Origin: Cellulosilyticum sp.
GTDB lineage: Bacteria > Bacillota > Clostridia > Lachnospirales > Cellulosilyticaceae
Assembly (NCBI GenBank): GCA_015058045.1
Contig: SVDC01000012.1
Span: 19,524-83,523 of the forward strand
DNA: 64,000 nt
Direction of reading: 5' to 3'
Below, piece by piece: positions 34,930-43,359 of the stretch; within the stretch, counting starts at the first letter, position 1; the number at the start of each line of letters is the position of its first letter. Made by a program: the position numbers and the translations under genes. Under the pieces are notes generated by a model. It did not search any database and had not been told where the DNA came from. It saw only the letters and a list, made by a program, of their open reading frames with translations.

Positions 34930-35616
34930 TTAATCTTTAAAATAATAACCTACCCCCCATTTTGTATAAATATATTCTGGTTGGCCTGGATTAGGTTCGA
35001 TTTTCTCTCTTAACCTTCTAACATGGACATCAACTGTACGTACATCTCCTGGATATTCTTTTCCCCAAATTGTATTTAAAAGTTGATCTCTACTATATAC
35101 TTTTCCAGGATGAGTTGCAAAAAGTTCAAGCATATCAAATTCTTTAGCTGTTAAATTCATTTCCTGATTCTTAATGAATACACGTCGACTATTCATTTCC
35201 AATCTTAAATCTCCTACCTCAATTGTTTTCTTTTGAGGTGTTTTTTCAACATGCTGTGAACGTCTTAGGATTGCTTTAATTCTAGCTTTAAGCTCTAAAA
35301 TATTAAATGGTTTAGTCACATAGTCATCCGCGCCATATTCTAGTCCCATAATTTTGTCCATATCTTCACCCTTAGCCGTAAGCATAATAATCGGTAAATT
35401 AGAAAACTCCCTTACCAATTGACATACTTCAAGTCCATTATATTTAGGTAACATAACATCTAAAATCATAGCATCATACTTATTATTTTTAACAGCATTT
35501 AATGCTTCCTCTCCATCATAAGCTGTATCTACCATCCAGCCTTCTTGCTCTAGACTAAACTTAATTCCCTTAACAATAAGTTTTTCATCATCTACCACCA
35601 GTATTCTACTGTTCAT
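34930..35616 (-). CDS. OmpR-family response regulator
   Basis: 228 residues. Receiver domain with VVDDEKLIVKGIKF, phospho-acceptor Asp in YDAMILDVMLPKYNG near residue 54 and the switch Lys in VTKPFN near 103. The C-terminal winged helix is typical (NLTAKEFDMLELFATHPGKVYSRDQLL, VDVHVRRLREKIEPNP). It pairs with the adjacent kinase. WalR-like by sequence, but the regulon cannot be deduced. RBS GAGGAGGAG; comEA lies 21 bases upstream on the same strand. Confidence 0.92.
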   Translation of the reverse strand: MNSRILVVDDEKLIVKGIKFSLEQEGWMVDTAYDGEEALNAVKNNKYDAMILDVMLPKYNGLEVCQLVREFSNLPIIMLTAKGEDMDKIMGLEYGADDYVTKPFNILELKARIKAILRRSQHVEKTPQKKTIEVGDLRLEMNSRRVFIKNQEMNLTAKEFDMLELFATHPGKVYSRDQLLNTIWGKEYPGDVRTVDVHVRRLREKIEPNPGQPEYIYTKWGVGYYFKD

Positions 35617-35637
35617 ATATTCTCCTCCTCTTTATCT

Positions 35638-36378
35638 TTACTCTGTTGTAATGAATTGTTTAATTTTGTCATATATTTTCTCCCCAACACCTGAAATCTG
35701 CATGATTTCCTCTACAGATTTAAAGCCTCCATTTTCTTGTCTATAAACAATAATTGCCTCAGCTTTTACTTCACCTATACCATTTAAGGTCATGAGTTCT
35801 TCTTTAGTTGCTGTGTTTAAATTGACAAGTGCATTATGACTTACGGAAGACTCCTCATTGGAAGATAGAGAGGTTATTTGAGAACTGGGAAGCCCTTCTA
35901 TCCTTTCTCTATTTTCATACGAATCATCAAATTTGTCAATTTTTTCACCCTGTTTAGGAATAATAATTTTTTCATTGGCAACAATGCGACCTGCCAAATT
36001 AATGGCTGTCTGATCCGCCTCCTTGGTAAACCCACCACATTTTAATAAAATATCATTTATAATTGCATCTTGTGGCACATAATATACACCTGGCATTTGT
36101 ACTGCTCCGCATATATAAATAGGTACTTCTAGTAGGTTCTCTCCTAACTTACTTTCTTCACTTACCACATCATATAGATTAAGTTGTTCTATATCCTTTA
36201 GTGTCTCCTCTACATTCTCTTCTTCTATCCCTTCTACCATTACTTCCTCTTGAGCTCTATGCTCCTCTATTAGGATACCTTGCTTTAACTTGGCATTATA
36301 TTGTCTCCAAGTTACACAAACTATAATTATACCAATCAGAGCTATAAACCCCTTATACTTCATGACTTTTTCCTTCAT
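35638..36378 (-). CDS. comEA: ComEA-family DNA-binding protein (SLBB + helix-hairpin-helix)
   Basis: 246 residues starting at ATG 36378 (RBS GGAAGGTGATG); the ORF start 30 bases earlier has none. One membrane helix near residues 9-27, an SLBB domain (VPIYICGAVQMPGVYYVPQDAIIN) at about 105-165, a low-complexity Ser-rich linker, then paired helix-hairpin-helix motifs (LVNLNTATKEELMTLNGIGEVKAEAIIVYR; MQISGVGEKIYDKI) at about 180-245. In transformable bacteria it binds incoming double-stranded DNA outside the membrane. Here it is separated from comEC by a two-component system and a GerMN gene. Confidence 0.9.
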   Translation of the reverse strand: MKEKVMKYKGFIALIGIIIVCVTWRQYNAKLKQGILIEEHRAQEEVMVEGIEEENVEETLKDIEQLNLYDVVSEESKLGENLLEVPIYICGAVQMPGVYYVPQDAIINDILLKCGGFTKEADQTAINLAGRIVANEKIIIPKQGEKIDKFDDSYENRERIEGLPSSQITSLSSNEESSVSHNALVNLNTATKEELMTLNGIGEVKAEAIIVYRQENGGFKSVEEIMQISGVGEKIYDKIKQFITTE

Positions 36379-36433
36379 TTCATCACCTTCCATTAAAAGT
36401 CTTAACATTTTTTTCTTAAATTAGACTAACACC

Positions 36434-36462
36434 TTACTAATTCTTATAAAATCTGTTATACT
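36434..36462 (+). promoter_or_regulatory. Candidate promoter of the carboxypeptidase gene
   Basis: TTACTA, a 17-nt spacer and TATACT preceded by TG (TGTTATACT, an extended -10), 23 nt before the ATG at 36486. TATACTA is one base from the SigF/SigG -10 CATACTA, but no matching -35 is evident. Confidence 0.45.
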
Positions 36463-36485
36463 AATAAATTGAAAGGAGTTTACGT

Positions 36486-37790
36486 ATGAAGAAGAAACAA
36501 TGGTTTACGCTATTTTTAAGTCTATTATGTATTTTTTCTTTTTTACCTAGTGATTTACAAGCAGAAATTACTAAGCCAACAATCGTGGCACCTGCTGCGA
36601 TATTAATAGATGCTAAGACCAAGACAATTTTATATGAAAAAAATGCTCATGAGATCCATTATCCTGCAAGTATTACTAAACTTATGACTGCTCTACTTGC
36701 TATTGAAAATTTAGAACCTGATCAGAAAATCACTTTTTCTAGAGATGCTGTATATAGCATCGAACCTGGTAGTAGTCATATTGGTATCCAAGAAGATGAA
36801 GTATTAACCGTTAATCAAGCACTTCATGGCCTATTATTAATGTCTGCCAATGAAGTAGCTAATGGACTTGCTGAAGCTGTTAGTGGCTCATTAGATGCTT
36901 TTGCTAATCGTATGACAGAGCGTGCAAAAGAATTAGGTGCCTTAAATACACATTTTACTAATGCACACGGCTTGCATGATGAAAATCATTATACAACAGC
37001 CTATGATATGGCCCTTATTGCGAGCTATTTATGTGAAAACAAGTATTTTCTAGATATTATGCAGGATTTCCATTATGAGATTCCTCCTACTAATATTACA
37101 AATGAAATACGCTACCTTTATCAACAACATCCTATGCTTAATCCAAATAGAGACTGCTCTATTCATCGTAAAGATGTCATCGGCGGAAAAACAGGTTATA
37201 CAGATCAAGCCAAACATACACTTGTGACTATGGCCCAGCAAGGTGATACGACTTTAGTTGCTGTTGTTCTACAATCTGATAAATCTACTTTATATTCGGA
37301 TACATCGGCACTTTTTGATTATGGTTTTGCTTCATATCAAACGATTGACCTACATACATCTGATGATATTTTGAAGACTTTACCAGCTTACTTAGTTAAA
37401 AGTGGCCATTCTTACCACAGTTCCAATTATGGATTAGGGATTGCAGAAGATGTCTCTATTATTGCACTTAATACGGTGACTGCTGATGATGTTATACCTG
37501 TTTTTGATTTACCTGACTACCTACCCGATAGCTATCAAGTAGGTGATATTGTAGGTACGGTCTCTTTTACTTTAAATGGCCAAACTTTAAGGCAATCTGA
37601 TTTGGTTATCAAACAAATTGATTCTGTTCCTACACAGACTTTACCTTTTACATCTTCACAAAATTTGAAATGGATTAAGTTGGGTTTAATCATTCTCGTA
37701 AGCATAATCATTATTTTTTCACTAACTTTCTTTATAAGAAAAAGACACTCACGAAAAAAGTACATTAAGATTAATAAATACTTTAAATAA
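36486..37790 (+). CDS. D-alanyl-D-alanine carboxypeptidase (DacF/PBP5-like)
   Basis: 434 residues. Signal peptide at 1-26 (cleavage near LQA-EI). Class A low-molecular-weight PBP domain with the SxxK motif SITK at residues 62-65, SAN near 120, and KTGYT near 235. A beta-rich PBP5 C-terminal domain follows, then a C-terminal membrane helix near 402-422 and a basic tail (IRKRHSRKKYIKINKYFK). It removes the terminal D-Ala from peptidoglycan stem peptides. Similar to Bacillus DacF (sporulation) and DacA; the sequence does not decide which. Terminator directly downstream, shared with rsfS. Confidence 0.92.
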   Translation: MKKKQWFTLFLSLLCIFSFLPSDLQAEITKPTIVAPAAILIDAKTKTILYEKNAHEIHYPASITKLMTALLAIENLEPDQKITFSRDAVYSIEPGSSHIGIQEDEVLTVNQALHGLLLMSANEVANGLAEAVSGSLDAFANRMTERAKELGALNTHFTNAHGLHDENHYTTAYDMALIASYLCENKYFLDIMQDFHYEIPPTNITNEIRYLYQQHPMLNPNRDCSIHRKDVIGGKTGYTDQAKHTLVTMAQQGDTTLVAVVLQSDKSTLYSDTSALFDYGFASYQTIDLHTSDDILKTLPAYLVKSGHSYHSSNYGLGIAEDVSIIALNTVTADDVIPVFDLPDYLPDSYQVGDIVGTVSFTLNGQTLRQSDLVIKQIDSVPTQTLPFTSSQNLKWIKLGLIILVSIIIIFSLTFFIRKRHSRKKYIKINKYFK

Positions 37791-37834
37791 TAAAGAGGTT
37801 AAGTTCTTTCATGAGCTTAACCTCTTTATTATTT
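37785..37834. terminator. Bidirectional terminator between the carboxypeptidase gene and rsfS
   Basis: A perfect 19-bp stem (AAATAATAAAGAGGTTAAG and its complement) with a 12-nt loop. The stem overlaps the stop codons of both convergent genes. Confidence 0.85.
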
Positions 37835-38177
37835 AAAGCTCAATAGACTTTGCATCTTTCCAAAGACGACTTAATCCATAAAATTGAGCATTTTCTTCTT
37901 CTAATATATGAACAATAACCTGTCCATAATCTAACAAAATCCAAGTTGCTGTTTGATAACCTTCTTTATGAATAGGATATTGCCCAGACTCTGCTAGTAG
38001 TTCTTCTACTTCATCTGCCATTGCCTGTGTTTGTCTTACATTAGATGCCACAGCAATAATAAATAAATCTGTAAGTGAAGTTAATTCATGTACATCTAAC
38101 ACTTCAACATGAACTGCTTTCTTTTTTTGTAAAGCTTCTATGATCTGTTTCCCAAGTGTATAAGCTGTCGTGTTCAA
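37833..38177 (-). CDS. rsfS: Ribosome silencing factor RsfS
   Basis: 114 residues with the family stretch KKAVHVEVLDVHELTSLTDLFIIAVASNVRQTQAMADEVEELL and HKEGYQTATWILLDYGQVIVHIL. It binds L14 and blocks subunit joining in starvation. In Bacillus it follows nadD and yqeK (yqeL). Here an antiporter gene lies between the nadD-yqeK fusion and rsfS. Confidence 0.94.
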   Translation of the reverse strand: MNTTAYTLGKQIIEALQKKKAVHVEVLDVHELTSLTDLFIIAVASNVRQTQAMADEVEELLAESGQYPIHKEGYQTATWILLDYGQVIVHILEEENAQFYGLSRLWKDAKSIEL

Positions 38178-38209
38178 TTCTAAAATTTCCCCCTTCTATC
38201 TCAACCACT

Positions 38210-39163
38210 CTAAAGTTGTGCAATAATTAAATAAGCATAGTAAATAATAAAACAAATAAGAAAAACAATTCCTTCCACTTTAGAAAGACATTTCTTAGTA
38301 AAACAAAATATATATAACAAAATTGTTACAACAATCATTACTATCAAATCCAGTGCTATTGAAGTATTTGGAATAATATTACCCAAAAAGGTAGCTGGAA
38401 ACCCTGCTACAAAACAAATATTAAAAATATTACTTCCTACAATATTGCCCATTGCTAAATCTTGCTTTCCTTTTCTAGCAGATATAATAGATGTAACCAG
38501 TTCAGGTAATGATGTTCCTAAAGCAACGATGGTCAATGAAATAAAAGTTTGACTCACGCCTAAATAAGTTGCTATATTTGTAGCAGAATCGACTACAAAA
38601 TTTCCACCTAAAATAATGGCTACAAGCCCTAAAACTGTATAACATAGACAACGCCCTAGACTATATTTAACTTCGATTTCCTCTGCTTCTCCACTACTAG
38701 CAAGACTAAATAAATAATAAATAAAAATCGAAAAGAATAATAAAATGATGATACCATCTGATCTAGAGATCATATCTCTAGTTGCTCCACCTAATGAAAC
38801 ATCTAACATTAAGACCCCTAGTAAAATAGAAACTAGAATCAAGAATGGAATCTCCTTCTTTATAGTATTATCCTTTACTTCAATAGGTGCTATTACTGAA
38901 CATATTCCAAGTATTAATACAATATTTAAGATATTACTCCCTATTATATTTCCTAAAACCATATCACTATTATTGGCAAGTACTGCCTTAATACTTACCG
39001 CTGCTTCTGGTGCACTTGTCCCGAAAGCTACAATAGTTAGTCCAATTAAAATATCTGGAACCTTTAAATGCTTTGCCGTACCTGAAGCACCTTCTACAAA
39101 AACATCTGCTCCTTTAATTAGTACAACAAAACTCACAAGCATAATAATGATTTGTAATAACAT
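38210..39163 (-). CDS. Calcium/sodium antiporter (CaCA family, YrbG-like)
   Basis: 317 residues, about ten membrane helices in two homologous halves. The alpha repeats are visible as IGLTIVAFGTSAPEAAVS (with GNIIGSNILN) near residues 40-80, and ISLTIVALGTSLPELVTS (with GNIVGSNIFN) near 205-245. The acidic residue in each repeat is a conserved ion ligand. It exchanges Na+ or H+ for Ca2+ or another cation; the substrate is not established here. It interrupts the otherwise standard nadD-yqeK-rsfS order. Confidence 0.92.
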   Translation of the reverse strand: MLLQIIIMLVSFVVLIKGADVFVEGASGTAKHLKVPDILIGLTIVAFGTSAPEAAVSIKAVLANNSDMVLGNIIGSNILNIVLILGICSVIAPIEVKDNTIKKEIPFLILVSILLGVLMLDVSLGGATRDMISRSDGIIILLFFSIFIYYLFSLASSGEAEEIEVKYSLGRCLCYTVLGLVAIILGGNFVVDSATNIATYLGVSQTFISLTIVALGTSLPELVTSIISARKGKQDLAMGNIVGSNIFNICFVAGFPATFLGNIIPNTSIALDLIVMIVVTILLYIFCFTKKCLSKVEGIVFLICFIIYYAYLIIAQL

Positions 39164-39174
39164 AAAGCACTCCT

Positions 39175-40401
39175 TTATTCTTGATCTGCTATATCGAATT
39201 GCTTATAGTAAGCGATCAGTTCATTAATAATAGGATGCGCTTCTTGCTTAAGAATATTCATTATATAATTACGAGATGATACGAGTGCCTTATACATTGC
39301 ACGGTTTAAATTATATTGTGCAATGCGCTTAATCTCTTCCTTACCCTTATATGAACTTCTTCCTTCTTCTGTCATATCTGCTAGATAGATAGCTTTTTCT
39401 AAATCTGTCATTTCCAATCTACCTAATGTATGATATCTAATCCCATCTAAAATAGAAGGCTTAGAAATCCCCCAATCACGTTGTAAAATAACTGCTCCAA
39501 CCTTTCCATGAGCTAAATGGATATGACTACGTTCATACTCATCTAATTCAATACCATACTTCTCACAAATTGCTAAAGCTTCTTTTGCTGGAATTTCTTT
39601 TGCAATATCATGGAATAAAGCAGCAATAAAGGTTTCATCATAATCAATACCATTTAACTTAGCATATTCTAGTGCCATCTCTACAACACCACGGGTATGT
39701 GCATAACGTTTTGGTGATAACTTAGATGCTACATAATCATACATACAAGCTCTTTCATCATCTGTTAGGCGAATTCTATAATCATAAAGCGCATGCTTCT
39801 TAATATAATTTTCTACTTCTTGTGGCACAAGATATTTAATAGGTTTTTCTTCCATTAATCTTCTGCGAATATCAGATGAAGAAATGGCTAATGCTGGTAC
39901 TTCTAAAAAGTGAATATTAGATTCATATTGCTCATTCATTTCTTTTACTTTTCGCATTAATTCATTTTTATTATATCCAGGCCTTGTAACCGCAACAAAA
40001 TCACACAATTGTAAAAGCTCTGTAGATTCCTTCCAACCTAAAATTTTATGCACTGCATCGGCTCCTGTAATGAAATAAAGTTGTACTTCTTCACCATAAA
40101 TACGTTTTAATTCTTTAATCGTATCAATTGTATACGTTACCCCTTCACGTTCAATTTCAATACGAGATACTTTAAAACAAGGATTAGCTGCTGTTGCAAG
40201 CACTGTCATTAAATAACGATGTTCACAAGTTGTCATATTAATATGCGATTTATGAGGTGGATGTCCTGTAGGTACAAAAAGCACCTCATCTACCTGAAAT
40301 TCATGTCTTACTTCTTCGGCCGTTACAAGATGTCCCATATGTATCGGATCGAATGTCCCTCCCATAATCGCTAACTTTTTAATCTTCTTTGATTTATTCA
40401 T
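39175..40401 (-). CDS. nadD: Fusion of nicotinate-nucleotide adenylyltransferase (NadD) and HD-domain hydrolase (YqeK)
   Basis: 408 residues, two enzymes in one frame. Residues 1-~205 are Nad[19 protein letters not shown] with the nucleotidyl-transferase Hx[10 protein letters not shown], and SSSDIRRRL near 178-186; it adenylates nicotinate mononucleotide in NAD synthesis. Residues ~215-405 are a YqeK-type HD hydrolase ([44 protein letters not shown]-like [11 protein letters not shown]), whose relatives split diadenosine tetraphosphate. In Bacillus these are separate genes (yqeJ, yqeK). The linker shows no stop codon or frameshift. Confidence 0.92.
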   Translation of the reverse strand: MNKSKKIKKLAIMGGTFDPIHMGHLVTAEEVRHEFQVDEVLFVPTGHPPHKSHINMTTCEHRYLMTVLATAANPCFKVSRIEIEREGVTYTIDTIKELKRIYGEEVQLYFITGADAVHKILGWKESTELLQLCDFVAVTRPGYNKNELMRKVKEMNEQYESNIHFLEVPALAISSSDIRRRLMEEKPIKYLVPQEVENYIKKHALYDYRIRLTDDERACMYDYVASKLSPKRYAHTRGVVEMALEYAKLNGIDYDETFIAALFHDIAKEIPAKEALAICEKYGIELDEYERSHIHLAHGKVGAVILQRDWGISKPSILDGIRYHTLGRLEMTDLEKAIYLADMTEEGRSSYKGKEEIKRIAQYNLNRAMYKALVSSRNYIMNILKQEAHPIINELIAYYKQFDIADQE

Positions 40402-40497
40402 AAATTCTCTCCTTGCCTAGAATTCAATATCTCTTTTATTATACCCTATTTGTGAAGAAATTAAATATTAAATATACTCTTATTGCCAATCTACTAA

Positions 40498-40538
40498 CCA
40501 AAAGGGCACTGATGCATATTCCATCAGTGCCCTTTTTT
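40498..40538. terminator. Terminator after yhbY
   Basis: A perfect 15-bp stem (AAAAGGGCACTGATG / CATCAGTGCCCTTTT) with a 7-nt loop, directly after the yhbY stop on the minus strand. The nadD-yqeK gene must therefore have its own promoter; a TATAAT at 40438-40443 (minus) could be its -10. Confidence 0.8.
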
Positions 40539-40539
40539 A

Positions 40540-40833
40540 TTAAGCTAAAGTAATCTTTGGATTCTTTTTAGCTGGTTTATAAAGAATTATTTTTTTACCA
40601 ATTACTTGTACAACAACAGATTTTGTACGTTCTGCTAAACGACTTGCCATATCCCTTGGATCCTCAAGACAATTTTGAAGTACACTGATTTTTACAAGCT
40701 CTCTTGCATCTAAAGCTTGGTTAACTGCTTCAGTTACCTCTGGTGTTAAACCATTTTTTCCGAGTTGGAAAATAGGATCAATTTTTTGTGCTAAAGATTT
40801 TAAGTAAGCTCTTTGTTTACTTGTAAGTTCCAT
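40540..40833 (-). CDS. yhbY: Ribosome assembly RNA-binding protein YhbY
   Basis: 97 residues, CRM-domain protein: LTSKQRAYLKSLAQKIDPIFQLGKNGLTPEVTEAVNQAL with the GxxG-type loop (GKNG) and the basic C-terminus (VQVIGKKIILYKPAKKNPK). It binds pre-50S rRNA. It lies downstream of obgE and upstream of nadD, like Bacillus yqeI. Confidence 0.93.
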   Translation of the reverse strand: MELTSKQRAYLKSLAQKIDPIFQLGKNGLTPEVTEAVNQALDARELVKISVLQNCLEDPRDMASRLAERTKSVVVQVIGKKIILYKPAKKNPKITLA

Positions 40834-40862
40834 TCTTTATCCCTCCTTCTATTTAAGTACTC

Positions 40863-42140
40863 TTATTTATAGTAATCAAATTCTAAATCATAGATATTAA
40901 CAGTATCGCCTTCTTGGATACCAGCTTCTTCAAGTGCTTTAATAATCTCTTTTTCACGTAAATAACGTTGGAAGAATGCAAACCCTTGTTCTGTATCAAT
41001 TGCTGTGTAACCAAGCATTCTTCTAATACCTTCACCTTCAACTACGAAGTATCCTTCATGTGGCTGCGTAACTGTATACGGTTCATTTGGCATTGCACTA
41101 ATTTCTTCGAATTCTGGCTCAAAGACAACAATATCTGTTGGTATTTTCTCAAGAAGCTCAGCCACTTCTTTGAGTAACTCTTGTAAGTTATCATTTGCTG
41201 CAGCTGAAATTGGAATCACCTTAATACCTTTTGGCTCAAACTCTGTTTTTAAAGCTGCAAGATTTTCTTCATGACCACCTACATCCACTTTATTGGCTGC
41301 AATTACTTGTGGTTTATCTTTTAAGATATCTGGATTGAAAAGTTCAATTTCTTTTTGAATTGCATAGATATCTTCAATAGGATTTCTACCTTCTGTACCT
41401 GCTACGTCCACAACATGAACCAGTACTTTTGTACGTTCAACATGACGTAAGAAATCATGACCAAGGCCAATCCCTTCAGATGCCCCTTCAATAATTCCTG
41501 GAATATCTGCCATCACAAATTGTTTGCCATAATTATTACTTACAACACCTAAATTTGGTGCAAGTGTTGTAAAGTGATAGTTAGCAATTTTAGGCTGAGC
41601 ATTACTTACCATAGAAAGTAATGTAGATTTCCCAACATTAGGGAATCCAACTAAACCTACATCTGCAATCATCTTAAGCTCAAGAATTAACCAATATTCT
41701 TTAGCTGGTTTTCCTTTTTCTGCATAACGAGGCGCTTGTCTTGTAGGCGTTGCAAAGTGTTGATTTCCTCTTCCACCTTTTCCACCTCTAAAGATAATTT
41801 CCTTTTGCCCTACTCTATGCATATCCGCAATAACATGATTTGTTTCAGCTTCTCTAATAACAGTTCCTAATGGTACTTTAATTACAAGATCATCTGCATC
41901 TTTACCGTGGCAACGTTTTTTACCACCTTGTTCTCCATCTTGTGCTTTATAATGACGTTTATGTCTGAAGTTCATTAATGTATTACAACCTGGATCTACT
42001 TCAAAGATGATATGACCTCCACGTCCACCATCTCCACCATCTGGTCCACCATTTGGAACATATTTTTCACGTCTAAATGAAACGTGGCCATCGCCACCTT
42101 TACCCGATCTCACAAATATTTTTACTTTATCTACAAACAT
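40863..42140 (-). CDS. obgE: GTPase ObgE/CgtA
   Basis: 425 residues. N-terminal glycine-rich Obg fold (VRSGKGGDGHVSFRREKYVPNGGPDGGDGG), G domain with GFPNVGKSTLLSM near 165-177, DIPGIIEGA near 212 and NKVD near 285, then the C-terminal OCT domain (EPYTVTQPHEGYFVVEGEGIRRML). It acts in late 50S assembly and stress signalling. It is next to rpmA and rplU, the usual arrangement. Confidence 0.96.
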   Translation of the reverse strand: MFVDKVKIFVRSGKGGDGHVSFRREKYVPNGGPDGGDGGRGGHIIFEVDPGCNTLMNFRHKRHYKAQDGEQGGKKRCHGKDADDLVIKVPLGTVIREAETNHVIADMHRVGQKEIIFRGGKGGRGNQHFATPTRQAPRYAEKGKPAKEYWLILELKMIADVGLVGFPNVGKSTLLSMVSNAQPKIANYHFTTLAPNLGVVSNNYGKQFVMADIPGIIEGASEGIGLGHDFLRHVERTKVLVHVVDVAGTEGRNPIEDIYAIQKEIELFNPDILKDKPQVIAANKVDVGGHEENLAALKTEFEPKGIKVIPISAAANDNLQELLKEVAELLEKIPTDIVVFEPEFEEISAMPNEPYTVTQPHEGYFVVEGEGIRRMLGYTAIDTEQGFAFFQRYLREKEIIKALEEAGIQEGDTVNIYDLEFDYYK

Positions 42141-42231
42141 GTTGTCACTCCCTTCCTACTATAGTTTGCACAACAATTATGTTTTTAACGAGTCTATCTT
42201 ACTTTATTTTCCGCATAAAATTCTTATATAG

Positions 42232-42264
42232 AAAAAGAAGGTTTCAACGAGCGCTGAAACCTTC
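42232..42264 (-). terminator. Terminator of rplU-prp-rpmA
   Basis: On the minus strand, a 10-bp stem (GAAGGTTTCA / TGAAACCTTC) with an 8-nt loop, then TTTTTCT. It lies 11 bases after the rpmA stop and separates the ribosomal operon from obgE. Confidence 0.82.
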
Positions 42265-42274
42265 CCCAATTAAA

Positions 42275-42565
42275 TTATGCTTCTTGTGCAACTGGATAAA
42301 CAGAAACTTGTTTTCTGTCTCTACCTTTACGTTCAAATTTAACTGTACCATCAACTAAAGCGAATAATGTATCATCGCCACCGCGACCTACATTATTACC
42401 TGGATGAATTTTAGTTCCTCTTTGACGATATAAAATGTTCCCAGCTTTTACAAATTGTCCGTCTGCTCTTTTAGCACCAAGACGTTTTGATTCTGAGTCA
42501 CGACCGTTACTAGTTGAACCTTGTCCTTTTTTATGAGCAAAGAATTGAAGGTTTAAACGAAACAT
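42275..42565 (-). CDS. rpmA: 50S ribosomal protein L27
   Basis: 96 residues from ATG 42565 (RBS AGGAGGTGAG). The N-terminus [17 protein letters not shown] carries the Firmicutes-type cleavable extension: the cut after NLQFF exposes AHKKG. The adjacent Prp protease removes this extension. Body: [49 protein letters not shown]. Confidence 0.96.
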   Translation of the reverse strand: MFRLNLQFFAHKKGQGSTSNGRDSESKRLGAKRADGQFVKAGNILYRQRGTKIHPGNNVGRGGDDTLFALVDGTVKFERKGRDRKQVSVYPVAQEA

Positions 42566-42577
42566 GTAACTCACCTC

Positions 42578-42913
42578 CTATTTATTTAGAATTTGAATGT
42601 ATTTTTCTCCGTACATTTCTTTTGTATCTATAAGACCTAGAATAAGTGTTCTTATAAGTAGTTCGGCCTCTGGTTCAAATTCACCAGACTTGCGTCTAGG
42701 GAACTCTACATCAATAAGCCCTTGTTTTTCATCGTAAGCCAATGTTTTTATAGGCTCATCGGTGAAACGTTCAATGGCATTAAGTGTGTTGAATGTTAGC
42801 ATGCTAACAGCAGCACATATAATGTCACTACCATGTTCTGCATAACCTGCATGTCCTTCATAACGAAGACGGTAAACATAGTTATCTTTTTGATGAAGTG
42901 TCACCTTAATCAT
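42578..42913 (-). CDS. prp: Ribosomal-processing cysteine protease Prp
   Basis: 111 residues. Catalytic pair visible as GHAGYAEHGSDIICAAVSML, with the His near residue 21 and the Cys near 33. It cleaves the N-terminal extension of L27, whose NLQFF site is seen in the next gene. It lies between rplU and rpmA, five bases after rplU, as in Bacillus (ysxB). Confidence 0.95.
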   Translation of the reverse strand: MIKVTLHQKDNYVYRLRYEGHAGYAEHGSDIICAAVSMLTFNTLNAIERFTDEPIKTLAYDEKQGLIDVEFPRRKSGEFEPEAELLIRTLILGLIDTKEMYGEKYIQILNK

Positions 42914-42918
42914 AATAA

Positions 42919-43230
42919 TTAAGCGTTGATAGCTTTAATTGTTACTTTTGTGAAAGGTTGACGGTGACCACGTTTTTTGTGGTAAGATTTTTTAGCTTTG
43001 TATTTGTATACGATGATTTTTTTACCTTTACCTTCAGCTACAACTTCAGCTTTAACTGAAGCACCAGCTACTAAAGGAGCACCTACAGTGATGCTTTCTT
43101 CGTTACCTACTGCTAAAACATTTTCAAAAACAACTTCTTCACCAGCAGCAACATTTAATTTTTCAACAACGATAACGTCGCCTTCTTTTACATTATATTG
43201 TTTGCCACCTGTTTCAATAATTGCGTACAT
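42919..43230 (-). CDS. rplU: 50S ribosomal protein L21
   Basis: 103 residues: [25 protein letters not shown], then [28 protein letters not shown], which is the L21 signature. RBS AAGGAGGTG. It is first gene of rplU-prp-rpmA, behind a SigA promoter and an L21 leader. Confidence 0.97.
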   Translation of the reverse strand: MYAIIETGGKQYNVKEGDVIVVEKLNVAAGEEVVFENVLAVGNEESITVGAPLVAGASVKAEVVAEGKGKKIIVYKYKAKKSYHKKRGHRQPFTKVTIKAINA

Positions 43231-43322
43231 GTGTACACCTCCTTATTCCGAAAACTCGCCGAATACGGTATTTATATCCTAAAAGGAAACAAATTTTTGA
43301 CCTCTTCGTGCGGCTTAAACAC
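43231..43322 (-). promoter_or_regulatory. L21 leader (autoregulatory 5' UTR of rplU)
   Basis: The predicted ~90-nt transcript leader includes AGCCGCACGAAGAGGTC, which I recognise as the conserved core of the L21 leader family in low-GC Gram-positives. It is thought to bind L21 and repress its operon. No intrinsic terminator is seen inside, so control would be at translation or by another means. Confidence 0.7.
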
Positions 43323-43328
43323 TATAGT

Positions 43329-43357
43329 ATAGTAACATAGGCTTTTATCTGTGTCAA
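43329..43357 (-). promoter_or_regulatory. SigA promoter of rplU-prp-rpmA
   Basis: On the minus strand, TTGACA, a 17-nt spacer and TACTAT. Its -35 box touches the stop region of the upstream RNase gene. Confidence 0.75.
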
Positions 43358-43359
43358 TG

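Noticed and set aside
38745-39227. 160-aa plus-strand ORF opposite the antiporter
   Set aside because: Antisense of a repeat-containing membrane gene; hydrophobic pattern is a mirror of the real frame.
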